Shown one piece after another: positions 30,404 through 39,938 of a stretch of DNA of 64,000 nt. Within the stretch, counting starts at the first letter, position 1, and each line of letters begins with the position of its first letter. The position numbers were made by a program, and so were the translations under genes. The notes under the pieces are model-generated. The model was given only the letters and a program-made list of their open reading frames with translations. It was not told where the DNA came from and made no database searches. The DNA is from Parahaliea mediterranea (GTDB taxonomy: Bacteria > Pseudomonadota > Gammaproteobacteria > Pseudomonadales > Halieaceae), in assembly GCF_017255185.1 (NCBI RefSeq), contig NZ_JAFKCZ010000012.1:1-64000 (forward strand). The letters run 5' to 3'.

Positions 30404-30422
30404 CACGAATCATTATCATTTG
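30404..30422 (-). promoter_or_regulatory. Fur-like box upstream of the PepSY operon
   Basis: On the minus strand AAATGATAATGATTCGTG covers two NATAAT-type Fur hexamers (TGATAAT core matches the 7-1-7 consensus TGATAATnATTATCA at 11 of 14 defined positions). It lies immediately upstream of the first gene. The operon content agrees with iron control. Confidence 0.6.
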
Positions 30423-30597
30423 TACTTATCCCGGGTGTTTTTATTGGCATTGCCCCGCGACCCGGTTCCAGCGCGGAGCGACGCGGCGAAACCGCACCGG
30501 GGAACAGCCCCGCGCTACGCGTGTCCAAAGCGTTGTGGGAATCGCGGGGCAACCGCTACACTGCCACGTGGCCGGACAGCAGTAGCAGGTGAGTACG

Positions 30598-30963
30598 ATG
30601 TCGTATCGAGGAGAGCTGGAAACAACGCGTCACGCCGGGCACTACAGCGAGGCTGGCTTCTGGCGCAAGCTGGGCCAATACGCCGGCGCCGCCGGGCGCG
30701 AACTGGTGGAGAAGGCCCTGCTGATGTACTACGCCGCCCGGCGCGACGAGACGCCGGCCTGGGCCAGGGCGACCATCTACGGCGCGCTGGGCTACTTCAT
30801 CGCGCCCTTCGACGCCGTGGTCGACATCACCCCCGTGGTGGGCTACAGCGATGACCTCGGGGTCCTCGCACTGGCCTTCGTCACCGTGGCCCGCTACATC
30901 GACGATGGCGTCCGCGCGCAGGCCGCCGAACGCGCGCGGCGCTGGTTCGGCGACGACGCCTGA
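30598..30963 (+). CDS. YkvA family (DUF1232) membrane protein
   Basis: A 121-residue protein. The DUF1232 core is KALLMYYAARRDETPAWARA followed by GALGYFIAPFDAVVDITPVV and GYSDDLGVLALAF; the P-D-x-x-D...G-Y-x-D-D pattern is diagnostic. One or two hydrophobic segments suggest membrane association. Function is not established. ATG 30598 has AGGTGA upstream; a GTG at 30589 is possible but would leave no spacing to an RBS. Confidence 0.85.
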   Translation: MSYRGELETTRHAGHYSEAGFWRKLGQYAGAAGRELVEKALLMYYAARRDETPAWARATIYGALGYFIAPFDAVVDITPVVGYSDDLGVLALAFVTVARYIDDGVRAQAAERARRWFGDDA

Positions 30964-30974
30964 GCGACGGTCCG

Positions 30975-31544
30975 GTGTTTACCCTGTTGCGCCGCGGCCT
31001 CGTCATCGCCGCCTTTATCGCACTGCTGGCCAGCAATATCCTGACCCTGACCTGGAGCGCCGCCACCGCGGCCCTGTCGGGCCTGTTGGGCGCGCTCGGG
31101 GTGAGCACGGTTCACGCGCAACTGGAAACCCGCAATCGCACCCAGGCGCGCCAGCTGGCCGCGCAGAAAAAGCGCCTGGCCCTGCAGCAACGCCAGTTGC
31201 GCAAGGTGGGCGGCAATATACGCGCGCGCACCGTGAAATCCGCCGCGGCGAATATCGGCTCCCTGCCCGCCGAGGCGGTGCCCCTGCTGGGCTGGGCCGT
31301 GGTGGTGGGAGTCACCGCATACGAACTGACACTGGCCTGCGACAACCTGCGTGACCTCGATAGCCTGTACCGGGACATGGGTATCGACCCCGAGGCCGAC
31401 CGGGAAGTCATGGACCTGATCTGCAATCCCGACCTGACCCGCGACGGCCGGCTCTGGACCGGGGCGCCGGAACGGCTGCATCGCGACTACGGCGCGTTCC
31501 AGGCCTGGTCGCGGGGACAGGCCAATGGCGAGGCGCCGCCCTGA
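30975..31544 (+). CDS. Hypothetical membrane protein with coiled-coil segment
   Basis: A 189-residue protein I do not recognise by family name. Two N-terminal hydrophobic helices (LVIAAFIALLASNILTLTW; AATAALSGLLGALGV) precede a basic Gln/Arg-rich probable coiled coil (QARQLAAQKKRLALQQRQLR), a third hydrophobic segment (AVPLLGWAVVVGVTAYELT) and a soluble tail. GTG start 11 bp after the YkvA stop, so the two are probably co-transcribed. Confidence 0.65.
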   Translation: MFTLLRRGLVIAAFIALLASNILTLTWSAATAALSGLLGALGVSTVHAQLETRNRTQARQLAAQKKRLALQQRQLRKVGGNIRARTVKSAAANIGSLPAEAVPLLGWAVVVGVTAYELTLACDNLRDLDSLYRDMGIDPEADREVMDLICNPDLTRDGRLWTGAPERLHRDYGAFQAWSRGQANGEAPP

Positions 31545-31586
31545 CAGGCCGCTGAAAAACCGCCTGCCAGGGCAATCGTTGAGACC

Positions 31587-32600
31587 CTACAGGGTCAGAA
31601 TGATCTTGCCGATATGCCCACTGCTTTCCATCAGCGCGTGGGCCCCGGCGGCCTCCTCCAGGGGGAAGGTCCGCGCCACCACCGGCTGGAGCGCGCCTTC
31701 GACAAACAGCGGCCACACGTCGCGCCGCAGCGCATCGGCAATGCCGGCCTTGTATTCGGGCGACCTGGGGCGCAGCGTGGAGCCGGTCAGGGTCAGCCGC
31801 TTCGTCAACAGCGGCACGAAATTCACGCGGGTCTCGAAGCCCTGCAGGAAGGCAATATTGACGATACGGCCATCGGGGGCCGCGAGTTTCAGGTTGCGGT
31901 CGACGTAATCCCCGCCCACCATGTCCAGAATCACATCGACCCCCGCGCCGCCGGTGGCCTCGCGGAGCACCTCGACAAAATCCTGCTGCCGGTAGTTCAC
32001 CGCCAGTTCCGCCCCCAGTTCCTCGCAGGCCCGGCATTTCTGCTCACTGCCCGCGGTGGCGAACACCCGCGCGCCGCGCGCGCGGGCGAGCTGGATGGCG
32101 CTCACGCCGATACCGGAACTGCCGCCGTGCACCAGCAGGCTCTCGCCCCGCCGCAGCGCGCCGCGCTCGAATACGTTGCTCCACACGGTGAAGTAGGTTT
32201 CCGGCAGGCCCGCCGCCGCCACGGCGTCCAGGCCGTCGGGGATTGGCAGGCACTGCCCGGCGGGTGCCGCCGCGTAGGCCGCGTAACCGCCGCCATTGGT
32301 AAGGGCGCACACCGGGTCGCCGACCCGCCAGCCCGTCACCCCTTCGCCCAGCGCCGCCACACACCCGGCCACCTCGAGGCCGGGCAGGTCGGAGGCGCCG
32401 GCAGGCGGCGGGTAGCGACCCTGTCGCTGGGCCACGTCGGGCCGATTGACACCGGCGGCGGCCACCTCGATCAACAGCTGGCCGGGGCCGGGTTGCGGCA
32501 CTGGCCTTTGGGCTGGCGTCAGGACCTCGGGGCCACCGGCGGTGGCGATTTCAACGCAGCGCATCGCTGCGGGGACAGGCTTGGGCGTTGTGGAAGACAT
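31587..32600 (-). CDS. NAD(P)H quinone oxidoreductase, PIG3 family
   Basis: A 337-residue zinc-independent medium-chain reductase. GroES-like N-domain (LLIEVAAAGVNRPDVAQRQG, YPPPAGASDLPGLEVAG) and Rossmann cofactor domain (LLVHGGSSGIGVSAIQLA). The ARVFATAGSEQKCR strand ends with features usual for NADPH. PIG3/QOR enzymes reduce quinones one electron at a time. RBS CAGGAG lies about 9 bp before the ATG. It faces the preceding gene convergently. Confidence 0.9.
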   Translation of the reverse strand: MSSTTPKPVPAAMRCVEIATAGGPEVLTPAQRPVPQPGPGQLLIEVAAAGVNRPDVAQRQGRYPPPAGASDLPGLEVAGCVAALGEGVTGWRVGDPVCALTNGGGYAAYAAAPAGQCLPIPDGLDAVAAAGLPETYFTVWSNVFERGALRRGESLLVHGGSSGIGVSAIQLARARGARVFATAGSEQKCRACEELGAELAVNYRQQDFVEVLREATGGAGVDVILDMVGGDYVDRNLKLAAPDGRIVNIAFLQGFETRVNFVPLLTKRLTLTGSTLRPRSPEYKAGIADALRRDVWPLFVEGALQPVVARTFPLEEAAGAHALMESSGHIGKIILTL

Positions 32601-32651
32601 GGCACGGCTCCTGGAACGAACCGCCGCATTCTGGCATAAACCAGCGCGGGC

Positions 32652-33356
32652 TTACGAGTCCGGCGCCGCCGCGCGCGCAAAGCGTTGGTAGACTTGCAGC
32701 TGGGCGTCGACGAACTCCGGCGCCAGGGGCGTCTGCACATCGTCCGCCACCGCGCCCCCCAGCCCCCGCGGCCAGTGAGCCAGGTAGGCCCCGCCCTGCT
32801 CGGAAGCCAGGAAATTTTCCGCGCCGGCGGCGGCGTCCACCGCCAGCTCCCAGTTGTTCTCGCGCATCGCCACCCCCAGTCGCGGATGTGGATGGGCGGC
32901 GAGACCGGTCAGCATCCGCAGGCTGTGGGCATCCAGCGGGCGATAGGCCGACACCACAAGTCTGGAGTCGATATTTGGCGCCAGCGCCGCCAGCATATAG
33001 CCGTCGCGCTCCAGGGTGACCAGTTCTCGGTCCAGGGGCACCGCGTCGAGCTCGAGCCACCAGTGCTCGGAACTTGCCACCCGGTTCTCCGGCACCGCTT
33101 TTGCAACACTGGCCACCGGGGGCTCCGCCACCAGCTGCTGCAGCAACCGCTGCATGGCGTATTCCAGGCCCAGCCAGTCCGCGCCGGGTTGGGCACTGCA
33201 CAACTGCAACCAGTAAAGCAGGCGCGCCACCGGGGGATCATCGGAATGCTCAATGGCTTCAACCCGCAGGTCGCTGGGCAGGGGGTAGGGAATCGGCGGC
33301 AGGCCAAGACGGCCTAGGACTTCGGACTGGCTGGTGTTGTCGATATATTCCCGCAT
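32652..33356 (-). CDS. Conserved hypothetical cytosolic protein
   Basis: A 234-residue acidic protein with no signal peptide, membrane helix or known catalytic motif. The Pro-rich opening (MREYIDNTSQSEVLGRLGLP, then PIPYPLPSDLR) is followed by an alpha/beta domain (WWLELDAVPLDRELVTLERD; LVVSAYRPLDAHSLRMLTGL). ATG 33356 has GGAGGGG directly upstream and is preferred to in-frame starts 15 and 27 bp earlier. Codon usage matches the chromosome. No function can be proposed. Confidence 0.65.
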   Translation of the reverse strand: MREYIDNTSQSEVLGRLGLPPIPYPLPSDLRVEAIEHSDDPPVARLLYWLQLCSAQPGADWLGLEYAMQRLLQQLVAEPPVASVAKAVPENRVASSEHWWLELDAVPLDRELVTLERDGYMLAALAPNIDSRLVVSAYRPLDAHSLRMLTGLAAHPHPRLGVAMRENNWELAVDAAAGAENFLASEQGGAYLAHWPRGLGGAVADDVQTPLAPEFVDAQLQVYQRFARAAAPDS

Positions 33357-33692
33357 GCGTCGCCCCTCCATGAGCTGATTCACGCACTGTACAGATTGCC
33401 GCTTGAGTCCTTTGCATACGTGCTCAAGGCTGTTGCTTGGGCGCGCAGGCTGTTGCCTCGGAACTCAAGGCTGCCGCTGGCGGGTGTCCTTCCGCGCCAA
33501 CAACAGCTACCTATCAAGGTACTCCAGGACTGGAAAATTGCAAGGCCCCGATCGGGATTGTGCGGCGGCGCTCACACTGGCTCCGCGCGCGATCGCCGCG
33601 CGCGGGTGGCCGAATGAATTCGGCCCTACACGGACACGTTCCCAGCCAGTTGAGAGCCGAGGGAGCGCCTATCGACCATGGATCCGACCGGC
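33357..33692. other. Intergenic region with a single REP-type hairpin
   Basis: No convincing gene is present. 33400-33480 holds imperfect direct repeats built on CTCAAGGCTG and AGGCTGTTGC. 33579-33600 is a CG-rich alternating stretch. 33608-33630 carries one REP-type hairpin followed by CTACA. Short ORFs across the region lack RBSs and protein-like composition. Confidence 0.6.
33608..33630. repeat. Solitary REP-type hairpin
   Basis: GGCCGAAT-GA-ATTCGGCC followed by CTACA. It has the same size, loop and flank as the hairpins of the array at 22701-23099, but its stem differs by paired substitutions (GGC.CG against GGT.CG and GGC.GC), so the helix is kept while the bases change. Confidence 0.75.
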
Positions 33693-34112
33693 TCAGGACT
33701 TGAACAGCGAACCCGCCGCGTTCATCAGGCCGCCCAGGCCACCGACCGAGGACAGCAGATTGCCGCCGCTGCTGGCCTTGTCCATCAGCTGGGGCAGGAC
33801 CTCCGACAGGCCCTGGGCCGCGCTGCCGGTGTCGGTGCCGACCTGACCGGCAAAGTCGGACACCCGGCCCTCCCCCAACAAGCCCAGAATGCTGTCCGCC
33901 GAGATCGGACTGTTGGACCCGTCACCCAGCCAGGAGCCGAGAATCGCCTCGAGGCCTCCGTTTTCGGTCATCCGGCTGGCCAATCCGGCGAGGTCCAGGT
34001 TGCCCTGCCCATCGCCCAGCAGTTGGCCCAGTGCGGCGGTAATGGTGGCGGGGTCGACATTCAGGCCCAGTTTTTCCGACAACAGCTGGGCGCCCATTTC
34101 AATCAGGTCCAT
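33693..34112 (-). CDS. YidB/DUF937 family protein
   Basis: A 139-residue Gly/Leu/Ser-rich helical protein without signal peptide. Features of DUF937 are the repeated LGxLLGxGxG turns (ITAALGQLLGDGQGNLDLAG; GSWLGDGSNSPISADSILGL) and LSEVLPQLMDKASSGG at the C-terminus. Cytosolic protein of unknown role, common in proteobacteria. Clear ATG start. Confidence 0.85.
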   Translation of the reverse strand: MDLIEMGAQLLSEKLGLNVDPATITAALGQLLGDGQGNLDLAGLASRMTENGGLEAILGSWLGDGSNSPISADSILGLLGEGRVSDFAGQVGTDTGSAAQGLSEVLPQLMDKASSGGNLLSSVGGLGGLMNAAGSLFKS

Positions 34113-34241
34113 GGTCTGCTCCTCTCGCAGTATGTAGTCAAGACCACCGGATTATAACCGAGGTTCCAGCCCGGCAGGCTGATTAAAAACAGCCTGCGTC
34201 ATTGGCCGCGCCTACCCGGGACAAATCAAGGTGGCCCAGCT

Positions 34242-34988
34242 CTAGCTCCGCAACTTCTGCAGCATATCCACCGGCAGGGGGAAGACGATGGTGGAACTTT
34301 TGTCGCCGGCGATTTCCACCAGCGTTTGCAGGTAGCGCAGCTGTATGGCCTGGTCCTGGGTGGAGAGCGTCTCGGCGGCGTTGGCGAGTTTCTCCGCCGC
34401 CTCGGATTCGCCCAGGGCGTGGATCACCTTGGCCCGGCGCTCGCGCTCGGCCTCCGCCTGCTTGGCGATGGCCCGCACCATGGACTCGTTGAGATCCACG
34501 TGCTTGATCTCCACATTGGCCACCTTGATGCCCCAGGCCTCGGTCTGCTTGTCGAGGATGTGCTGGATGTCGTTGTTGAGCTTGTCGCGTTCCGCCAGCA
34601 TGTCGTCCAGCTCGTGCTGGCCCAGCACCGAGCGCAGGGTGGTCTGGGACAACTGGCTGGTGGCCTCCAGGTAATTCTCCACCTGGATGATGGCCCGCTC
34701 CGGGTCCATGACGCGGAAATAGATCACCGCGTTGACCTGCACCGACACATTGTCCCGGGAAATCACGTCCTGGGTGGGCACATCCATGACCACGGTGCGC
34801 AAATCCACCCGCACCATTTGCTGCAGCACGGGGATGATGATGATCAGGCCGGGCCCCTTGACCTTGTAAAAGCGGCCCAGCATGAAAATCACGCCGCGCT
34901 CGTACTCGCGCAGCACGCGGAACATGGAAACCAGCAGGCCGATCACCAGAAACAGCAGCATGGCCCCAAAATACTCGAATTCAAACAT
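34242..34988 (-). CDS. Slipin (stomatin/SPFH) family protein
   Basis: A 248-residue SPFH protein: N-terminal membrane helix ([17 protein letters not shown]), then the band-7 domain ([39 protein letters not shown]) and an Ala/Glu-rich coiled coil ([20 protein letters not shown]). It oligomerises in the inner membrane as a scaffold and is normally encoded with an NfeD protease-like partner. The ATG overlaps the nfeD stop by 8 bp, the standard slipin/NfeD operon. Confidence 0.93.
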   Translation of the reverse strand: MFEFEYFGAMLLFLVIGLLVSMFRVLREYERGVIFMLGRFYKVKGPGLIIIIPVLQQMVRVDLRTVVMDVPTQDVISRDNVSVQVNAVIYFRVMDPERAIIQVENYLEATSQLSQTTLRSVLGQHELDDMLAERDKLNNDIQHILDKQTEAWGIKVANVEIKHVDLNESMVRAIAKQAEAERERRAKVIHALGESEAAEKLANAAETLSTQDQAIQLRYLQTLVEIAGDKSSTIVFPLPVDMLQKLRS

Positions 34989-36414
34989 CTGTCGCTCTCC
35001 CTCCGGTTTTGCGTACCTCGACGGTCAGGCCGTCGACGGCGGTAACCTCCACCTCGTCCTCGGGCGCCAGGTCGACGTCGCCGCGGGCATGCCACAACTC
35101 GCCGTCGAGCCACACATAGGCGTCGCTGCCTTCGCTGCGCTGCACCACCGCGCGCTGCCCCAGCAGTCGCTCCACCCCGCTGACCAGGGCCCGGCTGCGG
35201 CTCCTGGCCAGCATCCCCAGGGCGAAGATCAACAGCCCCGCGCTGAACACGGTTATGGCGATGATCATCGGCAACGCCACCTGGTAAGCGGGCAGCTCGG
35301 TATCCATGAGCATGATCGAGCCCACCACGAAAGCCACGATCCCCCCCAGGCCGAGAATCCCGAAACTCGGGGCGAAGGCCTCCGCCGCCATCAGGGCCAC
35401 GCCCAACAGGATCAAGCCCAGCCCCGCGTAACTCACCGGCAGTACCTGGAAGGCGTACATCGCCAGCAGCAGGCTCACCGCCCCCACGACTCCCGGCAGG
35501 CCGACTCCCGGGTTGTAAAATTCGATCAACAGGCCATAGATGCCCGCCAGCATCAGCAGGTAGGCGATATTGGGGTTGGTAATGACCGCCAGGAACTCGC
35601 TGCGCCAGTCCACGGCGTGCTCGTGCAGGGCCACGCCCTCGGTGGCCAGGGTGAGGCCGCGGTCGCCGACCGTGACCTCGCGCCCGTCGAGCGCCGCCAG
35701 CAAATCCTCGCGCGAATCCGCCACCAGGTCGATGACGCCCAGCTCGAGCGCCGCGGACGCCGGCAGGCTCGCCCCTTCGCGGACCGCTTTTTCAGCCCAG
35801 GCGGCATTGCGTCCACGCAACTCCGCCAGACCCTGGATATAGGCCACCGCGTCATTGATAACCTTGCGTTCCATGGCCGTGCCCGGTTGCGGCGACGCCG
35901 GCGCGTCGGCGCCTTTGCCCTTGCCGTCGCGCACTTCGCCCTCACCCCCTTCTCCCTCACTCCCGCCGCCGTCCTCGCGGCGCTCGTCGCGGGCTTGCGG
36001 CAGGCTCGGCGGCCCGGGCGTGCCCATCTGCACCGGCGTGGCCGCACCGAGATTGGTGCCCGGGGCCATCGCGGCTATATGGGTGGCGTAGAGGATATAG
36101 GTACCGGCGCTGGCGGCCCGGGCGCCACTGGGGGCCACGTAGCCAACCACCGGCAACGGCGCGGCCAGGATCGACTTGACCATGTCGCGCATCGCGGAAT
36201 CGAGCCCCCCGGGCGTATCGATGCGCAGGATCACCAGGCTGGCCCCGGCCTCCGCCGCGGCCTCGATCCCGCGGATCATGTGATCGGCCGTGGCCGGCCC
36301 CACCGCGCCCTCGATGCTCACCTGCCAGATGGCACCGGGAGGCGGCTGCGCCGCGGCCAGGCCCGGTGCGACCCACAGCAAGCCGTATAGCAGCAGGCCC
36401 AGTAGCCGTGTCAC
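34981..36414 (-). CDS. NfeD family membrane protein with ClpP/SppA-like serine protease domain
   Basis: A 477-residue NfeD of the long class. A signal-like N-terminus ([20 protein letters not shown]) leads to a periplasmic S49-type protease domain ([18 protein letters not shown]; nucleophile region [13 protein letters not shown]; Lys in [12 protein letters not shown]), four to five membrane helices and a C-terminal OB-fold NfeD domain. An Asp/Glu/Gly-rich insert (about 155-185) interrupts the protease domain. It cleaves slipins or other membrane proteins in homologues. GTG 36414 is chosen for the signal; a GTG at 36465 is possible but overlaps the promoter. Confidence 0.88.
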   Translation of the reverse strand: MTRLLGLLLYGLLWVAPGLAAAQPPPGAIWQVSIEGAVGPATADHMIRGIEAAAEAGASLVILRIDTPGGLDSAMRDMVKSILAAPLPVVGYVAPSGARAASAGTYILYATHIAAMAPGTNLGAATPVQMGTPGPPSLPQARDERREDGGGSEGEGGEGEVRDGKGKGADAPASPQPGTAMERKVINDAVAYIQGLAELRGRNAAWAEKAVREGASLPASAALELGVIDLVADSREDLLAALDGREVTVGDRGLTLATEGVALHEHAVDWRSEFLAVITNPNIAYLLMLAGIYGLLIEFYNPGVGLPGVVGAVSLLLAMYAFQVLPVSYAGLGLILLGVALMAAEAFAPSFGILGLGGIVAFVVGSIMLMDTELPAYQVALPMIIAITVFSAGLLIFALGMLARSRSRALVSGVERLLGQRAVVQRSEGSDAYVWLDGELWHARGDVDLAPEDEVEVTAVDGLTVEVRKTGGRATDV

Positions 36415-36444
36415 GCTGTTATCTTTCGCTGGCACATATCCCGA

Positions 36445-36475
36445 AGTATAGGCCAGCCGCGCCACTGCGCGTCAA
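36445..36475 (-). promoter_or_regulatory. Sigma70-like promoter of the nfeD-slipin operon
   Basis: On the minus strand TTGACG (36470-36475) and TATACT (36445-36450) lie 19 bp apart, slightly longer than ideal. The -10 ends 30 bp before the GTG start. It partly overlaps the end of the mscS-type gene. Confidence 0.45.
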
Positions 36476-37326
36476 TCCCTCAGCAGGCGCAGCTCCCCGT
36501 CGATGTGCAGGTCCCGCTGGGGGAAGGCAATAACCACGCCATGCTCGCGAAACAGCGCATCGATGCTGAAGCGCAAGTCGCTGCGTATCATGCGCAGGCC
36601 CCGATCAGCGGTGGCATAAATCCAGATATTGAGTTCGAAAATCAGGGCGCTGTCGCCAAAATCGTCGAAAATCACCATGCTCTCGGGTGTCTTCAAGACA
36701 TCGGGGTGTTCCGCCGCGGCCTGGGCGATCAGGCGCTCGGTGAGGCGCACGTCGGAACCGTAGGCCACCCCCACCCGCACCGTGGTGCGCACCAGGCTGT
36801 CCACCAGGGTCCAGTTGGTGACCGTGTTTTCGAGCAGCTGGCTATTGGGAATCAGCAAATGCACGCCGTCCACGCGGCGAATGCGGGTGGAGCGGGTGTT
36901 GATCGCCTCGACACTGCCGCGCACCTCGCCGAGTTCGAGGAAGTCGCCGATCTTGATCGGCCGCTCCCACATCAGTATCCAGCCGCTGATGAAGTTGTTG
37001 ATGATGTTCTGGGCACCGAAACCCACGCCGATCGCCACCGCGCCGGAAATAAAGGCGAAGGCGGTCAGCGGCACGCTCAACATGTCCAGGGTGACCAGGC
37101 CCAGCAATACCAGGCCCAGGATGAGGTAGGCCCGCGACACCAGCTGGATGGCGTTGGGGTCGATGCCACGCCCGCCCATCTGTTTGCGGATAAAACGGGC
37201 GCTCCACAGCACAAAGCCGCTGCCCGCCAGGACAAAGGCCAGGACCGTGAGTATCCTGGCCAGGTCGATGCTGATATCGCCGAGTACGATGATCGGGGTG
37301 TGAAGGATGTGTCGTAATTCTTCCAT
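36472..37326 (-). CDS. MscS-family mechanosensitive channel
   Basis: A 284-residue small-conductance mechanosensitive channel. Three membrane helices (ILTVLAFVLAGSGFVLWSA; YLILGLVLLGLVTLDML; AFAFISGAVAIGVGFGAQNI, the pore helix with Gly/Ala packing) precede the beta domain (WERPIKIGDFLELGEVRGSV, RSTRIRRVDGVHLLIPNSQL) and vestibule domain. It releases solutes on hypo-osmotic shock. ATG 37326 gives a normal start; a longer ATG at 37365 would overlap the divergent CorA gene. Confidence 0.9.
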   Translation of the reverse strand: MEELRHILHTPIIVLGDISIDLARILTVLAFVLAGSGFVLWSARFIRKQMGGRGIDPNAIQLVSRAYLILGLVLLGLVTLDMLSVPLTAFAFISGAVAIGVGFGAQNIINNFISGWILMWERPIKIGDFLELGEVRGSVEAINTRSTRIRRVDGVHLLIPNSQLLENTVTNWTLVDSLVRTTVRVGVAYGSDVRLTERLIAQAAAEHPDVLKTPESMVIFDDFGDSALIFELNIWIYATADRGLRMIRSDLRFSIDALFREHGVVIAFPQRDLHIDGELRLLRD

Positions 37327-37363
37327 GCTATGATCCAGGGCAAACAAGCCAGAAGTGTTTACC

Positions 37364-38332
37364 ATGATACGAGCCAAGTTACTATCCGCCGACGGCGAAC
37401 AGCAAACGGGCGATGTGCATCTGGTGGAGCGGTGGCGCGCCGCGGACGGCGATGTCCTGTGGCTCGATATCGAGGGCGAGATCACGCCGCAGGTCCGCGA
37501 GCTGTTGCTGTCACTGGGCTGTGACGAGCTCGCCATCACCGACAGCGCCCGCCTCCGCCACCCGCCGAAGATCGAGGCTTTCGCCGACTATACCTTCGTG
37601 TTGTTTCGGGGGATTGCCAGCATCGATGACGAGTTGACCCTGGTACCCCAGCAAGTGGGGCTGTGGGTCGCCGACAACTGCCTGATTTCCGTGCACCGGG
37701 GGCTGTCGGTCAGCGTCAATCACTTCTGGGAGGAGGACCCCGCCGAACGCTCCCTCGCCTCGCCCCCCACCCTGGCCCTGCGCCTGCTGCATTTCGCCAG
37801 CGGCCGCTACCTCGACCGGGTGCTGCAATTCGAGGACACCCTGGGCGAGCTGGAGGACGCGCTGCTGGCGGGTGAATCCGACGAGGTGATGAAGGAACTG
37901 GTGGCCTATCGCTCCCGGCTGCGCAAGCTGCGGCGGATCTTCAGTTACCACCAGCGCATGACCGAGCAACTGCTGCACCAGGGCACCCCTCACCTGGGGA
38001 GCGGCGATGACGACAGCCACCACCTGCGGCGCGATCTCTACGACCGCTGTGAACGGCTCTACAGCCTGTGCAACATGTACTACGAAATCTGCGGCGACCT
38101 GGTGGAAGGCTATATCTCCATCAGCTCCCACCAGCTCAACAACACCATGAAAATCCTCACCATCATCACCGCGATTTTCGTGCCGCTGAGTTTCCTCGCC
38201 GGGCTCTACGGCATGAATTTCGATCACATGCCCGAGCTTCACCTGCGCTTCGGCTACTTCGGGGTGCTGCTGGTTATGGCCGGCGTCGCCTGCGCGATGT
38301 TGCTGCTGTTCCGGCGCATCAAGTGGCTGTAG
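37364..38332 (+). CDS. CorA-type divalent cation transporter
   Basis: A 322-residue homologue of CorA/ZntB. Large N-terminal cytosolic domain with a long helical stalk (LEDALLAGESDEVMKELVAY, SRLRKLRRIFSYHQRMTEQL), then two C-terminal helices joined by the signature loop YGMNF (TM1 TIITAIFVPLSFLAGLYGMN). It moves Mg2+, or Zn2+ as in ZntB. Transcribed divergently from the channel gene with a 37-bp gap, so promoters must lie inside the neighbouring 5' ends. ATG 37364 preferred over GTG 37355. Confidence 0.9.
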   Translation: MIRAKLLSADGEQQTGDVHLVERWRAADGDVLWLDIEGEITPQVRELLLSLGCDELAITDSARLRHPPKIEAFADYTFVLFRGIASIDDELTLVPQQVGLWVADNCLISVHRGLSVSVNHFWEEDPAERSLASPPTLALRLLHFASGRYLDRVLQFEDTLGELEDALLAGESDEVMKELVAYRSRLRKLRRIFSYHQRMTEQLLHQGTPHLGSGDDDSHHLRRDLYDRCERLYSLCNMYYEICGDLVEGYISISSHQLNNTMKILTIITAIFVPLSFLAGLYGMNFDHMPELHLRFGYFGVLLVMAGVACAMLLLFRRIKWL

Positions 38333-38380
38333 GGGCGCGCCGATACAGCCACAAGCCAGGCGGGTTCCAGACCCGCCCGG

Positions 38381-39814
38381 TCAATGCCCGGCGGCCGCTC
38401 GGGCCGATCCGTTCCCGGAAGGCCCGGCCAGCTCGCGAAGTATAATGTCCCAGTGGTCGAGGGCGTCGAAAAAAGCCTTCTTCGGCACGCGCTCGTTCAA
38501 GCCGTGGGCGAACATCTCGTCCGGGTCCATGAAGATTCCGCTAACCGCCCAGGTGGGAATGCCCGCCTTGCGAAAGTGCATGCCATCGGTACCGCCGGAT
38601 TCCATATAGGCGATCAGGGGCACACCCGGGTAGCGGCCGTGCACCGCCTTGCCCACCGCCGCCACCACGTCTTGCCGCAATTCGGAAATGGGGCTCTCGG
38701 TGGGATCCCCTAGCAGATTGAACGCGATGGCGTCGTCGGCCACCACCTGACGCAGGGCTCGCTCGACATCGGCCACCGATTCGCCCGGAAATATGCGGCA
38801 GTTCACGGTTGCGGTGGCGGACTGGGGCAAGGCGTTCTCGGCGTGCCCCGCGTCCAGCATGGTCACCACGCAGGTGGTGCGGGTGGTGCCGACGTAGGAC
38901 GGCTCGCGCGCCAGGCGCGCCGCGGCCTCCGCGTCGCCCGGATCATAGGCGAAGCGAACCATCGCCTCGCCCAGCTCGCCGCCCAGGCGCTGCCCCGTCT
39001 CCTGGAAGTAGGCCAGGGTCATCTCGCTCCACTTTGCGGGGAATTTGTGGCGCTGAATCCTGCCAATGGCGGCGGCCAGGTCATAGATGGCGTTGTCCTC
39101 GCGCGGGCGCGAGCTGTGGCCGCCCGGATTGCGCGCGGTGATCTCCCAGGTGGCATAGGTCTTCTCCGCCGCCTGGATGTTATAGGTCACCGCCCGCCCC
39201 CGCTTGTCCAAATCGCCGCCCCCGGCATCGGAATTGAGCGCGAAAGCCGCCTTTGCCAGATCCGGCCGCTCGTAGGCCAGCATGCGCGTGGTGCTCATGC
39301 CGCTCTCCTCGTCGCCGGAGAAGACCAGGTAGAGATCCCGGGTGGGCACGAATCCCGCCCGCTTGAGGCGGATAAAAGTCGCGGTGAGCTGGGCGATGCC
39401 GAACTTGTTGTCGATGGTCCCCCGGCCATAGAAATAGCTGTCGTCGCTGGTGAGCTCGAAAGGCGGGCGCTCCCAGTCGCTGGCGCGGGCTTCCACCACG
39501 TCCATGTGCCCCAGCAGCAGGATCGGCGCGTCGGCGGATTGGCCATCGCCGCGATAGCGGGCCACCAGGGCGGCGAAGGGTCCCTTCATCAGGACTTCCA
39601 CATCCTCCCCCGGGAATCCCGCCTCGGTGAGCTGCGCCGCGAGATAGCGCGCCACTTTCGGGGTGTTGCCGCTATGCTTGGAAGTGTCCACCTCCACGAT
39701 GGTGCGATAGATCTCCAGGGTTTTATTGGCGTGTTCGGTCAACACGGGCTGCTCCGCGGCGGCGGCCCAAGGCTGGCACAGTAGCAGGGCGAGCAGGCAG
39801 GTCATTCGCTTCAT
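38381..39814 (-). CDS. Exported M20/M28-type metallopeptidase
   Basis: A 477-residue exported carboxypeptidase-like enzyme. Signal peptide MKRMTCLLALLLCQPWAAAA. The di-zinc M20 motifs are present: LLGHMDVVEA (His ligand and Asp), GRGTIDNKFG (bridging Asp), SGDEESG (catalytic Glu and ligand Glu), and SDAGGGD and a C-terminal His (FAHGLNE). It probably trims peptides or N-acyl amino acids in the periplasm. GGAG lies upstream of ATG 39814; longer frames lack a signal. Divergent from WS/DGAT. Confidence 0.9.
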   Translation of the reverse strand: MKRMTCLLALLLCQPWAAAAEQPVLTEHANKTLEIYRTIVEVDTSKHSGNTPKVARYLAAQLTEAGFPGEDVEVLMKGPFAALVARYRGDGQSADAPILLLGHMDVVEARASDWERPPFELTSDDSYFYGRGTIDNKFGIAQLTATFIRLKRAGFVPTRDLYLVFSGDEESGMSTTRMLAYERPDLAKAAFALNSDAGGGDLDKRGRAVTYNIQAAEKTYATWEITARNPGGHSSRPREDNAIYDLAAAIGRIQRHKFPAKWSEMTLAYFQETGQRLGGELGEAMVRFAYDPGDAEAAARLAREPSYVGTTRTTCVVTMLDAGHAENALPQSATATVNCRIFPGESVADVERALRQVVADDAIAFNLLGDPTESPISELRQDVVAAVGKAVHGRYPGVPLIAYMESGGTDGMHFRKAGIPTWAVSGIFMDPDEMFAHGLNERVPKKAFFDALDHWDIILRELAGPSGNGSARAAAGH

Positions 39815-39938
39815 CGACGCGACTCCGGGCAAAGACTGCATTGTAGGACCAAATGGCGCGTGCGTCATGACCGGGACTTTGCAAGCCGCCGCGCAAGGAC
39901 TAAGGTTAAACGAGGTCCGCACGACAAGGATAACAGCA

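Noticed and set aside
33384-33703. Small ORFs in the 33.4-33.7 kb gap
   Set aside because: They overlap in several frames, lack RBSs and cross the REP hairpin; no protein family is suggested.
34882-36390. 502-codon open frame on the plus strand
   Set aside because: Antisense to the nfeD gene, His/Gln/Arg-rich and without protein-like segments.
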